This document shows, in pieces, positions 42,930-51,810 of a stretch of DNA of 64,000 nt; the first letter of the stretch is position 1, and every line of letters begins with the position of its first letter. A model generated the notes under the pieces. That model saw only the letters and a list, made by a program, of their open reading frames with translations, had not been told where the DNA came from and ran no database searches. Both the position numbers and the translations under genes were made by a program. Source of the DNA: Terracoccus sp. 273MFTsu3.1. GTDB lineage: Bacteria; Actinomycetota; Actinomycetes; Actinomycetales; Dermatophilaceae. Where the stretch lies: positions 917,749 to 981,748 of the forward strand of contig NZ_KB911821.1 in NCBI RefSeq assembly GCF_000383675.1, in the 5' to 3' direction.

Positions 42930-43805
42930 ATGACCAGGACGCAGGACCCTCGGGACGAGGTCGAGCTGAGATACCCGCCGAGCGTGGCGAGCCTCGGCGG
43001 CCACGACCTCTCCTACGTCGACACCGGCCACGGTTCGGCGATCCTCTTCATCCACGGCCTGCTCGGCTCGCACGACAACTGGACCCACCTCGTCGACCGG
43101 CTCGACACCGAGCACCGTGTCGTCATCCCCGACCTCTTCGGGCACGGCGCCTCGGCCAAGCCCGTCGGCGACTACTCGCTCGGGTCGCACGCCGCCATCC
43201 TGCGCGACCTCATCGACCGGCTCGGCATCGCGAAGGTGGCGCTCGTGGGCCACTCCCTCGGCGGCGGCATCGCCATGCAGTTCTGCTACCTCTTCCCCGA
43301 ACGCGTCGAGGCCCTCGTCCTCGTGTCCAGCGGAGGCCTCGGGAGAGCCGTCAGCCCACTGCTGCGCTCGGCGACCCTTCCCGGTGCCGAGCTCGTGCTG
43401 CCCGTCATCGCCTCGGCCTGGGTGCGCGACCGGGTCGAGACCGTCGGGCGCGCCGTCCGCGGCCTGGGCTGGCGACCGAGCGCCGACGTCTCCGCGGCGT
43501 GGAAGGGCTTCACCTCCCTCTCGGACGCCGAGAGCCGTCGGGCGTTCCTGGCCACGACCCGGGGCGTCATCGACCCCGGCGGCCAGACGGTCAACGCCCA
43601 CGGGCAGCTGACGACCGCGGACCACATCCGCACCCTCGTCATCTGGGGCACGCGGGACCGGATGATCCCCGTGGGCCACGCCGAGCGCGCCCACGAGGTC
43701 TTCCCCGGCGCCGAGGTCGTGCTCTTCGAGGGCGCCGGCCACTTCCCGCACCTCGAGCAGCCGGACCGCTTCGCGAGCGTCCTCGAGCGGTTCATCCACG
43801 GCTGA
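42930..43805 (+). CDS. Alpha/beta-fold hydrolase
   Basis: The protein is 291 aa with the catalytic triad Ser in VGHSLGGGIA, Asp in WGTRDRMIP and His in GAGHFPHLEQ. The oxyanion-hole segment is ILFIHGLLGSHDNW. A lid of about 60 residues lies between strands 6 and 7. It is close to the esterases and haloalkane-dehalogenase/epoxide-hydrolase group, and the substrate is not set. GGGAGGA precedes the ATG. No signal peptide is seen. Confidence 0.92.
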   Translation: MTRTQDPRDEVELRYPPSVASLGGHDLSYVDTGHGSAILFIHGLLGSHDNWTHLVDRLDTEHRVVIPDLFGHGASAKPVGDYSLGSHAAILRDLIDRLGIAKVALVGHSLGGGIAMQFCYLFPERVEALVLVSSGGLGRAVSPLLRSATLPGAELVLPVIASAWVRDRVETVGRAVRGLGWRPSADVSAAWKGFTSLSDAESRRAFLATTRGVIDPGGQTVNAHGQLTTADHIRTLVIWGTRDRMIPVGHAERAHEVFPGAEVVLFEGAGHFPHLEQPDRFASVLERFIHG

Positions 43806-43898
43806 CGCGGCGGCGCCGGAGCCGGCGCCGAGCGCCGGAAACGCCGTGTGATGTCGACGTGTCCGGGCGCCGTTCTCGGTGAAGATCGTGCGGGATGA

Positions 43899-43923
43899 CA
43901 ACCTCCGGGGGCCTCACCGCGTT
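43899..43923 (+). promoter_or_regulatory. Candidate ECF-type promoter of sigma factor 1
   Basis: CAACC (43899-43903), 16 bases, then CGTT (43920-43923), about 40 bases before the sigma gene. The second sigma gene has CAACC-N17-CGTC. The shared layout fits autoregulation by these sigma factors. Confidence 0.45.
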
Positions 43924-43960
43924 GAGAGTGCGTCCAACCACTTCAGACAGGGGACGTCCA

Positions 43961-44461
43961 GTGGGAAACACCGAGCGCGAGGTCGACTTCTCGGCCTACG
44001 TGCGAGCGCGGCAGACGTCGCTCGCACGCTTCGCGTACCTGCTCACGGGGGACCCGCACAGCGCCGAGGACCTCGTCCAGTCGTCGCTGGCGAAGGTCTA
44101 CGCCAAGTGGGACCACATCAGCACGGTCGAGGCGCCCGACGCCTACGTGCGCAAGGTCATGGTCAACGAGCACACGACGTGGTGGCGGCGCGCCTGGCGC
44201 CACCGGGAGCGCACCGACAGCGAGCTGATCCGCGTCATGGACCCGGCGGCCGCGCCGACCACCGCGCACGACTCGGAGCTGTGGGCGCACGTCCGGTCCC
44301 TCGCACCGCAGCAACGGGCCGCCGTCGTCCTGCGCTACTACGAGGACCTCACCGAGGCCCAGACCGCGGAGATCCTCGGGGTCTCCGTCGGCACCGTCAA
44401 GAGCCACACGAGCCGAGCGATCAGCTCGCTGCGCAGCAGCATGAAGGAGGTCACGTCGTGA
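43961..44461 (+). CDS. SigE-family (ECF-like) sigma factor 1
   Basis: The protein is 166 aa and belongs to the actinobacterial SigE-like family. Region 2 is VRARQTSLARFAYLLTGD and AEDLVQSSLAKVYAKWD. The linker includes VMVNEHTTWWRRAWRHRE. Region 4 is QQRAAVVLRYYEDLTEAQTAEILG with SVGTVKSHTSRA as its helix-turn-helix. GTG at 43961 gives the normal family length and has AGGGGAC upstream. The ATG at 43895 would lie inside the candidate promoter. The stop overlaps the next gene (GTGA). It is paralogous to the gene at 45958. Confidence 0.9.
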   Translation: MGNTEREVDFSAYVRARQTSLARFAYLLTGDPHSAEDLVQSSLAKVYAKWDHISTVEAPDAYVRKVMVNEHTTWWRRAWRHRERTDSELIRVMDPAAAPTTAHDSELWAHVRSLAPQQRAAVVLRYYEDLTEAQTAEILGVSVGTVKSHTSRAISSLRSSMKEVTS

Positions 44462-45780
44462 CCACGCCAGACCAGGAGAACGAGTTCCAGGCGCTGCTCC
44501 GGCAGCACGCCGACGGCGTCGAGGTGTCCGGGGACTTCGCGCCCGGCGCCATCGCGCGCCGCCGTCGGGACCAGCGCACCCGGGCGGCGCTCGGAGCCGC
44601 TGCGGCCGTCGCCGTCATCGCGGTGGCCGTCCCGACCGTGTGGTCGGCCGGTCGCGGCACGGCACCCGTCCCGGCACGGACCACCTCGACGACCTCGCTC
44701 CCGTCGTCGTCGTCGAGCTCCGTGCCGACCGAGGGCGCCCCGACCACGACCGGCCCGCAGCCCTCGGCGACGGCACCCGCGACCACCACCGGCCCGACCG
44801 GGTCCGCTGCCCCGCACGTCCGGACGGCCCCCGAGACGGTGCGGGCGACGGCGACGCGCGACACGGCATACGCCCTCGACGACACGCTCCGCTTCGGGGA
44901 CACCGTGGTCGGCCTGGAGAAGGGGACCGTCGTGGAGACCTTCGCGGTCCTCGGGAACGGCGGGTTCGTCCTCCAGTCGCACCTGTCGAGCGGTGTGTCC
45001 CGGAGCGAGATGGAGATCCTCTCCCCCACCGGACGCACGGTCGCCTCGCTCGGGGCCAGTGGGACGTACGCCGTGTCATCGGACGGCTCGCTGGTGCTCT
45101 CCAAGAGCGGGGACGGCGACACGGTCGTCGTCCACGCCGCGGACGGCTCGACGGTGGCCCGGCGCACGGATGCCCGCGAGGTCGGGGCGATCGTCGGCGA
45201 CGTCGCCTACCTCACCGGCGACGCGTCCCAGGGCTCGCTGGAATGGGACGTCACCACCGGAACGACGCGGGCGCTGCCCGCCCACGTCGTCGCCGTCTCG
45301 CCGGACCGCACCCGGGCCGCCCTCCAGTGGTTCGTCGCGACCGACGCGATGGACGAGGCCTGCTGGGCCGTCGTCGACCTGACGAAGCCGTCGTTCCCGA
45401 AGACCGTCGAGCGGTGCGGTGCCGGCGAGAACCCTGCCATGTTCATGCCGACCGCCTTCTCGAGCGGGGGCACCTACCTCGTCGGCTCGCACTACGTCGA
45501 CGGCGGCTTCTGGTTCAGCGCCGGCGTCGTCCGGGTCAGCGACGGCGCGACCGTGCTCGGCGGCACGGGTGACCGCGTCGTCTCCGGATGGACCTGGCAC
45601 CTCGCCGACGACGAGACCAGCTTCGTCATCTCGCGCAACACCTCGACGCCGCTGTCGCCCGCGACCCGCAACACGCTCCAGCGGTGCAGCCTCTCCGGGG
45701 CCTGTTCCGACCTCCGCAGCGAGCTCCCGACTCGCGACGCCGCCGGGGCCGCGGAACCCCGCTACACCCTGCCGCGCTGA
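44458..45780 (+). CDS. Membrane-anchored anti-sigma-like sensor protein 1
   Basis: The protein is 440 aa. Residues 1-40 are cytoplasmic and charged. One membrane helix follows (about 42-60, after RRRRDQRTR). Then comes a Ser/Thr/Pro linker (about 65-120) and an extracellular beta-rich domain of about 300 residues with repeated beta-propeller-like segments. Cysteines in DEACWAVVDL, VERCGAGE and LQRCSLSGACSD probably form disulfides. There is no zinc anti-sigma HxxxCxxC motif, so its hold on the sigma factor would be of another kind. It is coupled to the sigma gene, with AGGAGG upstream. The same layout recurs at 46464. Confidence 0.82.
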   Translation: MTTPDQENEFQALLRQHADGVEVSGDFAPGAIARRRRDQRTRAALGAAAAVAVIAVAVPTVWSAGRGTAPVPARTTSTTSLPSSSSSSVPTEGAPTTTGPQPSATAPATTTGPTGSAAPHVRTAPETVRATATRDTAYALDDTLRFGDTVVGLEKGTVVETFAVLGNGGFVLQSHLSSGVSRSEMEILSPTGRTVASLGASGTYAVSSDGSLVLSKSGDGDTVVVHAADGSTVARRTDAREVGAIVGDVAYLTGDASQGSLEWDVTTGTTRALPAHVVAVSPDRTRAALQWFVATDAMDEACWAVVDLTKPSFPKTVERCGAGENPAMFMPTAFSSGGTYLVGSHYVDGGFWFSAGVVRVSDGATVLGGTGDRVVSGWTWHLADDETSFVISRNTSTPLSPATRNTLQRCSLSGACSDLRSELPTRDAAGAAEPRYTLPR

Positions 45781-45814
45781 CCGCGCCGAAGGCGTTCCAG
45801 CCGGCCCACCACCC

Positions 45815-45854
45815 ACGTATGCCGTCCGCCCTTACCCGGGCGGACGGCATACGT
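45815..45854 (+). terminator. Terminator between the two sigma operons, inverted pair of GTATGCCG
   Basis: ACGTATGCCGTCCGCCC (45815-45831) pairs perfectly with 45838-45854 over 17 bp, with a 6-base loop. Confidence 0.85.
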
Positions 45855-45883
45855 GCTCGGGGTGAAGAGGTCCGGGCGGCGTG

Positions 45884-45909
45884 CAACCATTCGCGGGGCT
45901 GACCGCGTC
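45884..45909 (+). promoter_or_regulatory. Candidate ECF-type promoter of sigma factor 2
   Basis: CAACC (45884-45888), 17 bases, then CGTC (45906-45909), about 50 bases before the sigma gene. It parallels the motif before sigma factor 1. Confidence 0.45.
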
Positions 45910-45957
45910 CTGTGGTCGTCGGTTCCGACAGGGGGAACCGCCAGAGAGGCACTCACG

Positions 45958-46467
45958 ATGCAAACACCTCAGGACGAGGACGACTTCGCCGCGTTCGTCC
46001 GAGCCCGACAGGACGCGCTCGTGCGGTTCGGCTACCTCCTCACGGGCGACCGGATGAGCGGCGAGGACCTGACCCAGACGGCCCTCGCGAAGCTCTACCT
46101 CAAGTGGGAGACCATCCGCGCCAGCGAGGCCGTCGAGGCCTGGGTGCGCAAGGTCATGGTCAACGAGCACACGACGTGGTGGCGCCGCGCCTGGCGCCAC
46201 CGGGAACGGCTCGACTTCGACACGGCCCACTCGGACACCCGTCCGGGCTCGCTCGGCTCGGACCACGGACCCGTCGACGACGACCTGTGGCGCCAGGTGA
46301 TGACGCTGCCACCCCGCCAGCGGGCCGCCGTCGCGCTGCGCTACTACGAGGACCTCACCGAGGCCCAGACCGCCGAGATCCTCGGCTGCTCCATCGGCAC
46401 GGTCAAGAGCCAGACCCACCGTGCCCTCGCATCCTTGCGGACCAAGCTCGAGGAGGTCCCCGCATGA
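45958..46467 (+). CDS. SigE-family (ECF-like) sigma factor 2
   Basis: The protein is 169 aa and a clear paralogue of the gene at 43961. VRKVMVNEHTTWWRRAWRHR and RYYEDLTEAQTAEILG are identical in both. The region 4 recognition helix differs (SIGTVKSQTHRALASLR against SVGTVKSHTSRAISSLR), as do the residues before it, so the two may read overlapping but not identical promoters. AGAGAGGC lies eight bases before the ATG. It overlaps the next gene by four bases. Confidence 0.92.
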   Translation: MQTPQDEDDFAAFVRARQDALVRFGYLLTGDRMSGEDLTQTALAKLYLKWETIRASEAVEAWVRKVMVNEHTTWWRRAWRHRERLDFDTAHSDTRPGSLGSDHGPVDDDLWRQVMTLPPRQRAAVALRYYEDLTEAQTAEILGCSIGTVKSQTHRALASLRTKLEEVPA

Positions 46468-47867
46468 CCACCGACCCGACGAACCACGACGACCTGGAGC
46501 GACGCCTCGGCGCGGCCCTCCACGGAGGCCTCGACCGCGTGGGCGCGACGAGCGACCTCACCGGTCCGGCCGTCGCCCGCTCGCGCCGGATCCGCCGCAA
46601 CCGCTCCCTCGCCACGGGAGCCGTGGCTGCCGTGGCGGTCCTCGCCGTCGCGACCCCGCTCGCCTGGAGCAGCCTGCGCGGCACGGACGAGAAGCCCTTC
46701 GTGCCGGCGAGCAGCTCGCAGACCGAGCTCCGCACGTCGTCGCCGACGACCAGCGTCCCGACGCAGTCCGAGCCGGCGACCTCGACACCGCCGGCACCCA
46801 CGTCGACGGGGTCGGCCACGGGCGGCACGGGCTCGGCGGCCCCGGGGACAGCCGTCCCGCCCGCCGCCGATGCCGTCCCGGCCAGCGACAACGACGCCCC
46901 GCCGGCCCGTGTCGTCACCGTCACGAGCTCGGCGCCCCGGGGCGCCGCCCCCGACACGGCCTGGACCTTCGACGACACCGTGACGCGCGACGGCCGCACC
47001 ACGACGCTCGCCGTGGGCAGCCAGTGGTCCTACTCCGCTCTCGCCGACGGCCGTGGGGTCGTCATCGACGCCACCTGGGACCGGGGAGGCTCCGTCCGGA
47101 TCGTCGACGCCGCAGGCCGTTCCGTCACCGATGTGGTGGCCGTCCCCGCCAAGCACGCGACCCAGGTCGCGGTCAACGCCGCCGGGACGCGCTTCACCGT
47201 GCTCGTCAACGTCCCGTCGACACCGGGCACCGGTGCCATGATCACGACCTTCGACGCCGACGGGGCGGTCGTGGCCTCGAAACGCAACCTTCTGCACGCC
47301 GTCGACCTCGCCGGCATCGTCGGAGACCGGGTCTTCCTCGGCAACAAGGAGGTCAGGCGCAGCTACGTGTGGGACCTCGGCACCAACGTCATCGACCGCT
47401 ACACCGACGCCGGCGTAGTGCGAGCGGTGAACGAGCGCACCCGGCAGGCCGTGACCTTCACGACGAACGCCGACTCGACGTCCGGCTGCCTCTCGGTGCT
47501 GGACGTGTCGGGCGACGCTCGCGTCGTGGCCCGCTCGTGCGGGGCGTTCGTCCCGACCGGCTTCTCGCCCGACGGACGTCACCTCGTCGGCCACCCCATC
47601 GAGACCGACGGCTACGCCGCAGCCGTCACGGACGTGCTCGACGTCGCCACAGGGCGGATCGTCCTGCGTCTCAAGGGCGCCGGGTTCCTCGACACGCGAT
47701 TCGTCGATGACGTGACCGTGGCGCTCGGCCTCGTCCACCAGTACGGCCGGCCGGGGACCGTGAGTAACCTGCAGACCTGCACACTCGCCGGCGCCTGCAC
47801 GCAGTTCGTCGACGCGGCACCGATGTCCGACGACACGGCGCGCTACCGGCTCGCCCGCCAGGACTGA
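46464..47867 (+). CDS. Membrane-anchored anti-sigma-like sensor protein 2
   Basis: The protein is 467 aa with the same plan as the protein at 44458: a charged cytoplasmic start with ARSRRIRRNR, one helix (about 50-68), a Ser/Thr/Pro linker (about 75-145) and a beta-rich outer domain. Four cysteines are placed as in the paralogue (TSGCLSVLDV, ARSCGAF, LQTCTLAGACTQ). The outer domains are otherwise well diverged, so they may sense different signals. It is the last gene before a 14-bp terminator. Confidence 0.82.
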   Translation: MTTDPTNHDDLERRLGAALHGGLDRVGATSDLTGPAVARSRRIRRNRSLATGAVAAVAVLAVATPLAWSSLRGTDEKPFVPASSSQTELRTSSPTTSVPTQSEPATSTPPAPTSTGSATGGTGSAAPGTAVPPAADAVPASDNDAPPARVVTVTSSAPRGAAPDTAWTFDDTVTRDGRTTTLAVGSQWSYSALADGRGVVIDATWDRGGSVRIVDAAGRSVTDVVAVPAKHATQVAVNAAGTRFTVLVNVPSTPGTGAMITTFDADGAVVASKRNLLHAVDLAGIVGDRVFLGNKEVRRSYVWDLGTNVIDRYTDAGVVRAVNERTRQAVTFTTNADSTSGCLSVLDVSGDARVVARSCGAFVPTGFSPDGRHLVGHPIETDGYAAAVTDVLDVATGRIVLRLKGAGFLDTRFVDDVTVALGLVHQYGRPGTVSNLQTCTLAGACTQFVDAAPMSDDTARYRLARQD

Positions 47868-47892
47868 CCGGCTCGTCAGGACCCGCTCGGCA

Positions 47893-47926
47893 GACCCGCC
47901 CGCTCCAGGCCCGGAGCGGGCGGGTC
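47893..47926. terminator. Bidirectional terminator
   Basis: GACCCGCCCGCTCC (47893-47906) pairs perfectly with 47913-47926, with a 6-base loop, between the convergent sensor 2 and Crp-family genes. Confidence 0.85.
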
Positions 47927-47949
47927 GCGTCCGTCCCGGTCGTATGCCG

Positions 47950-48642
47950 TCAGGCGGGCCCGGACCCGCTGGCGCCGGTCGCCGACCGGCGGAGAGCCGA
48001 GGGGTCCACGACGGTGACGCGTCCGCGGTCGAGGACCACGACCCCGACCGCCTCGAGGCGACGCAGGACCCTGTTGGCCGTCGGCCGGGTGACGCCCGCC
48101 AGCTCGGCCAGCTCGGACTGGTTGAGGTGCACCGTCACCGGTGAGCGTGACGGTGCGGCAACGGCATACACCCCACACAGGGACACGAGGCTGCGCACGA
48201 CACGGAGCTCGGCGGGCGTGTGCAGGGCCTCCATGAGGGCGTCGGTCAGGCGGCTGACCCGGGCTGCGAGTAGGCGCACGAGCAGACGGTTGACCTCGGG
48301 GTGCCGGTCGCACAGCCGCTCGAAGTCCGCGAAGGACAGGGCCAGGGTCACGGTCCGCTCGACCGCCTCGATCGTCGCGGTCCGCCGCCCTGCGCGCACG
48401 ATCATCGCGAGCTCGCCGAAGGCCTGGCCCGGTCCCATGACGGCATAGGCCAGCCGGTCCCCCTGCTCCGACGACCGACGCGCCACGACACGGCCCTCGA
48501 CGACGAAGTGCACGGTGTCGGCGGCGTCGCCCTCGTGGAAGACCACCTCGCCCGCGTCGTACGTGTGCCGGTGCATCGTCGCCACGACCTCCCGACGCTC
48601 GGCCGGCGCGAGGTCGGACAGCAGCCCGAGGTCGAGGGTCAC
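47950..48642 (-). CDS. Crp/Fnr-family transcription factor
   Basis: The protein is 230 aa. The cyclic-nucleotide-binding barrel spans about 10-120. In its phosphate-binding cassette, AFGELAMIVRAGRRTATIEA, the Glu and Arg-Thr that contact the ribose and phosphate of cAMP in Crp are kept. The winged helix (about 155-215) holds LNQSELAELAGVTRPTANRVLRRLE. No Fnr-type cysteines are present. This favours cyclic-nucleotide control. GTG at 48642 gives the standard length. The frame runs further upstream without domain content. A cyclase operon lies 1 kb away on the same strand. Confidence 0.9.
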   Translation of the reverse strand: MTLDLGLLSDLAPAERREVVATMHRHTYDAGEVVFHEGDAADTVHFVVEGRVVARRSSEQGDRLAYAVMGPGQAFGELAMIVRAGRRTATIEAVERTVTLALSFADFERLCDRHPEVNRLLVRLLAARVSRLTDALMEALHTPAELRVVRSLVSLCGVYAVAAPSRSPVTVHLNQSELAELAGVTRPTANRVLRRLEAVGVVVLDRGRVTVVDPSALRRSATGASGSGPA

Positions 48643-48816
48643 GGTCGTCCTGCCGCCCGGACCCGGTTCCCGCGAGCACTCCCGGGGTGTCGCCGCGCGC
48701 ACAGACAGCGTCCGGCGTCGGCGGGACCGTCGTGGGAGAAGACACCGCAACGTGACCGCACCGGGACATCCGCAGCACGAGGGGCAGCGAACCCCTCACC
48801 GAGGGAAGGCACTTCC

Positions 48817-49014
48817 ATGACGACGACAACGGCACGACGACGGGTCCACCCGGACCTGGCGCACCACCACCCCCGGGTGACGCGCCTGCCCCGAGGCGGT
48901 TGGACGTGGGAGTGCGACTGTGGCGGCGCCTCGGCCCGCTCCGTCGTGGCTCGCCTGACCTGGCACCAGGCGTTCGTGGGTGCCCTCATCCACTCGGCCT
49001 CGATCGCCCCCTGA
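48817..49014 (+). CDS. Small protein of unknown function
   Basis: The protein is 65 aa and I do not recognise it. It has a basic, His-rich N-terminus (RRRVHPDLAHHHPR), then GGWTWECDCGG with Cys33 and Cys35, and a final hydrophobic helix with His50. GGGAAGG lies about eight bases before the ATG, which supports real translation. It lies on the opposite strand between the Crp-family gene and the ATP-grasp gene, and its stop is only four bases from the end of the latter. The Cys and His could bind metal, but the pattern is not a known finger. Confidence 0.6.
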   Translation: MTTTTARRRVHPDLAHHHPRVTRLPRGGWTWECDCGGASARSVVARLTWHQAFVGALIHSASIAP

Positions 49015-49018
49015 ACGG

Positions 49019-50653
49019 TCACCGCAGACCCTCGCCGAGGCGCCCCCGCAGGGGCACTGGGAGCGGCGTCAGCGACGCCCGCGCCTCGGCGAGCAACGCC
49101 GACTCCGCCCGGTCGAACACATCCTGGGCGGAGTCTGGCGTGTCCCCGATCGCGGTCATGCCGACGCGGCCGCACTCGGTGATCGAGCTGATCATGTGGA
49201 AGACCACGCCCGTCTGGCGCGACTGGTCGAAGTGGAGCCCGGCGCGGGCCACGAGGTCGAAGAGGTCGTCGACACCCATGCCCCGGAGCGTCGCGTCCTC
49301 GAGGTGGTCGGTCGCCACGAGGTGACGTTCGGCGCCGGACGGGGTGACGAACCGCCCTTCCTCGTGGACGTACCTGCCGTCGGTCAGGAACTGCAGGGTG
49401 AGGAACGGGTGCGTCGTGCCGCCCCTGCGCAGGTTGATCTCGATGGCGTGGCTCTGCCACTGCTCGCCCTGGCGGACGACGACGAAGTCGAGGGCGAACC
49501 GCCCGAGCACCCCTTTGTCCGCGAGGACGCGACCCACCTTCTCCGCCTCCCGCGTGATCGTCGTCGCGTAGGCCGGGTCCGCCGGGAACCGCGCCCCGAG
49601 GTACATCTGGCCCGTCGGGCCGCCGAGGACCTGGTCGTGGGTCGAGAGGATCTCCAGCTCCCCCAGGGGCGTCACGCGCAGCTGCACGCTCGGGCTCCGC
49701 ACCTCGTCTCCGACGATGCGCTCCTCGACGATGCCACCGCGCTCGTCCAGCCTCCCGAGGTAGGCGCCGGTCTCGATGCGTCCGTCCTCGAGCTGCATGC
49801 CCAGCACCCGTTCGGTCACGACCGCGCGCAGGGTGCCCGTCCCGCCCGGATCCGCGGCCGCCGCGTCCACGTCGGTCAGGTCGACGAGGGCGTTGCCCGA
49901 GCCGGAGACACCCTCGTCGAGCTTGACCATCGCCCACTGCGCGGCGGGCCGCGACGCGTGCAGCTCGAGCACGGCGTCGACCACGTCGTCGACGGAGTGG
50001 ACGTCCTCGGCGCCGAAGGGATGGGCGACGCCGGCCTCGGCGAAGACACGCCGGCAACCGGTCTTGGTGCCGAGCGGATAGAGGCGGGGGTCCGCGGCAT
50101 ACATGGGGACGCCGAGCATCAGCGCCAGGTCACGCTCGCGCGTCGTGCTCGTGTACGGGATGAGGTGGGACCGGACGGGGTCCCTCACGAGGGAGGCGAT
50201 GCGGGAGAGGACCCGGGGGCGGGCCAGCAGCTTGTCGGTCAGGGGGCGCGGGGAGGAGTCGCCCACCGAGACGAGGTCGAGTCGGGCCCGGGCGTGGCTC
50301 GGGATGACCCCGGGCAGCAGCGACAGGTAGTACTCGATGATGTGCTCGTTGATCGGCATCGACGTCACGTAGACCATCCGGAGGCGCGGCTGGCGCAGCA
50401 GCAGCAGGAGGAAGAGGAAACGCTCCTCCATCGCCTGGTTCATGGCGCCCGCCGACGGCGCGAGGTTGTCGACGCTCATCGACGGCACGACGACCACCGA
50501 CTCCCGCGGGTCGCCTTGGCCGAAGTGGCTCCAGACCGCGGGCAGGGCCTGCTGCAGGTCGTCGAACAGTCGGCCGCGAGCGGCCTCGTCCAGCTCGTCG
50601 AGGCCCCCGCGGTCCTCCGTCGGCAGGATCGGGGACTGGGTCGTGGGGTTCAT
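49019..50653 (-). CDS. ATP-grasp enzyme related to peptide ligase PGM1
   Basis: The protein is 544 aa. It matches actinobacterial proteins annotated as PGM1-related after the pheganomycin peptide ligase. The N-terminal half has SHFGQGDPRESVVVVPSMS and YVTSMPINEHIIEYYLSLLPG. The ATP-grasp core includes GTKTGCRRVFAEAGV, AMVKLDEGVSGSGNALVDL (the flexible loop that binds ATP) and SHAIEINLRRGGTTHP (metal-binding Glu and Asn). Such enzymes join a carboxylate to an amine through acyl-phosphate. It is the last gene of a four-gene operon and its ATG overlaps the cyclase stop. The substrates are unknown. Confidence 0.85.
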   Translation of the reverse strand: MNPTTQSPILPTEDRGGLDELDEAARGRLFDDLQQALPAVWSHFGQGDPRESVVVVPSMSVDNLAPSAGAMNQAMEERFLFLLLLLRQPRLRMVYVTSMPINEHIIEYYLSLLPGVIPSHARARLDLVSVGDSSPRPLTDKLLARPRVLSRIASLVRDPVRSHLIPYTSTTRERDLALMLGVPMYAADPRLYPLGTKTGCRRVFAEAGVAHPFGAEDVHSVDDVVDAVLELHASRPAAQWAMVKLDEGVSGSGNALVDLTDVDAAAADPGGTGTLRAVVTERVLGMQLEDGRIETGAYLGRLDERGGIVEERIVGDEVRSPSVQLRVTPLGELEILSTHDQVLGGPTGQMYLGARFPADPAYATTITREAEKVGRVLADKGVLGRFALDFVVVRQGEQWQSHAIEINLRRGGTTHPFLTLQFLTDGRYVHEEGRFVTPSGAERHLVATDHLEDATLRGMGVDDLFDLVARAGLHFDQSRQTGVVFHMISSITECGRVGMTAIGDTPDSAQDVFDRAESALLAEARASLTPLPVPLRGRLGEGLR

Positions 50654-51810
50654 GGGTCGTCCTCCCGGTCGGTGGTGCCGATGACCTCGTGGACCTCGAG
50701 GGGCCGCGAGATGCCGCGCAGCTCCACCGGCCCGAGCGAGCGCGTCTCGAAGCGCTCGTCGAGCCCGGCGCGCACGCGGGGGCTGATGAGGATCTGGCGG
50801 GCGGCAGCGGCCGCGCAGAGCCGGGCCGCGACGTTGGTGACCGTGCCGATGGCCGCGTAGTCCCAGCGACCCTCGAAGCCGACGCGACCCAACGTCGCGT
50901 AGCCCTGCGCGATGCCGACCCCGAAGCCGAGCTGGTGACCCTGCCGGGACCACCCGAGGGCGAGGTCGTCGACGCGGTCCCGCATGTCGAGCGCCATCCG
51001 CACGGCCCGCTCGGGGGCGTCCGGACACGGCGGGGGGTCGTTGAAGAACACCATGAGCCCGTCGCCGGCGAAGTGCTCCAACGTGCCCTCGTAGGCGAAG
51101 ACGAGCTCCCCGAGGGCGCCGTGGTAGTCGCGCAGCACGGACATCGTCTCCTCCGGCTCGGCGGTCTCGGCGAAGGCGGTGAAGCCGCGGAGGTCGGTGA
51201 AGACGGTCGTGATGTCCCGCCGGTGGCTCTCGAGGAACGACTCGTCACCCGACTCGACGATGAGGCCCGCGATCTGCGGGGACAGGAACCGGCGCAGGCG
51301 GCCCAGCCGGTCGAGGTCGTCCACCTGCTCGGCGACCCGGGTCTCGAGCTCGGCGTTCCAGCGCTCGAGCGCGACGGTCTGCTCGAGCACCGTGTCGTGC
51401 AGTCGTTTGACGCGCGCCAGCGACCGGACCCGCGCCACGAGCTCGGCCTGGTCGAACGGCTTGGTGACGAAGTCGTCGGCGCCCACCTCGAGGGCGCGCA
51501 ACCGCTGCTGGGTCCCGCTCGCCGTGACCATGACGACGGGCAGCATCGCCGTGCGGGGGTCGGCCTTGATGCGCGCGCACGTCTCGTAGCCGTCCATGAC
51601 CGGCATGAGCACGTCGAGCAGGACGACGTCGACCTCGCACTCGGCGAGCGCCTCGAGCGCCGCCTGCCCCGACCCCTCCGAGCGCACGACGAAGCCCCGC
51701 GGCTCGAGGACCGCGTGCATGAGCTTGCGGTTCTGCTCGAGGTCGTCGACGACGAGGACCCGCACGCCCGTGAGCGGCGGGACCCTGGGATTGCCGTCGA
51801 GGGGCGTCAC
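50650..51810 (-). CDS. Receiver-domain class III adenylate/guanylate cyclase
   Basis: The protein is 386 aa. Residues 15-130 are a receiver domain with phospho-acceptor Asp66 (VVLLDVLMPVMDG) and Lys of VTKPFD. A coiled-coil linker (about 135-185) leads to a class III cyclase domain (about 195-375). Its metal-binding aspartates are in FTDLRGF (206) and FAGDGLMVFF (250), and the transition-state Asn/Arg are in TNVAARL (326, 330), so it should be active. Whether it makes cAMP or cGMP is not certain. The GTG start overlaps the upstream receiver gene (GTGA). The likely mode is a phosphorylation-controlled cyclase. Confidence 0.92.
   Translation of the reverse strand: MTPLDGNPRVPPLTGVRVLVVDDLEQNRKLMHAVLEPRGFVVRSEGSGQAALEALAECEVDVVLLDVLMPVMDGYETCARIKADPRTAMLPVVMVTASGTQQRLRALEVGADDFVTKPFDQAELVARVRSLARVKRLHDTVLEQTVALERWNAELETRVAEQVDDLDRLGRLRRFLSPQIAGLIVESGDESFLESHRRDITTVFTDLRGFTAFAETAEPEETMSVLRDYHGALGELVFAYEGTLEHFAGDGLMVFFNDPPPCPDAPERAVRMALDMRDRVDDLALGWSRQGHQLGFGVGIAQGYATLGRVGFEGRWDYAAIGTVTNVAARLCAAAAARQILISPRVRAGLDERFETRSLGPVELRGISRPLEVHEVIGTTDREDDP

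Noticed and set aside
43895..43960. ATG at 43895 as the start of sigma factor 1
   Set aside because: It would sit within the candidate promoter and give an N-terminus absent from the paralogue.
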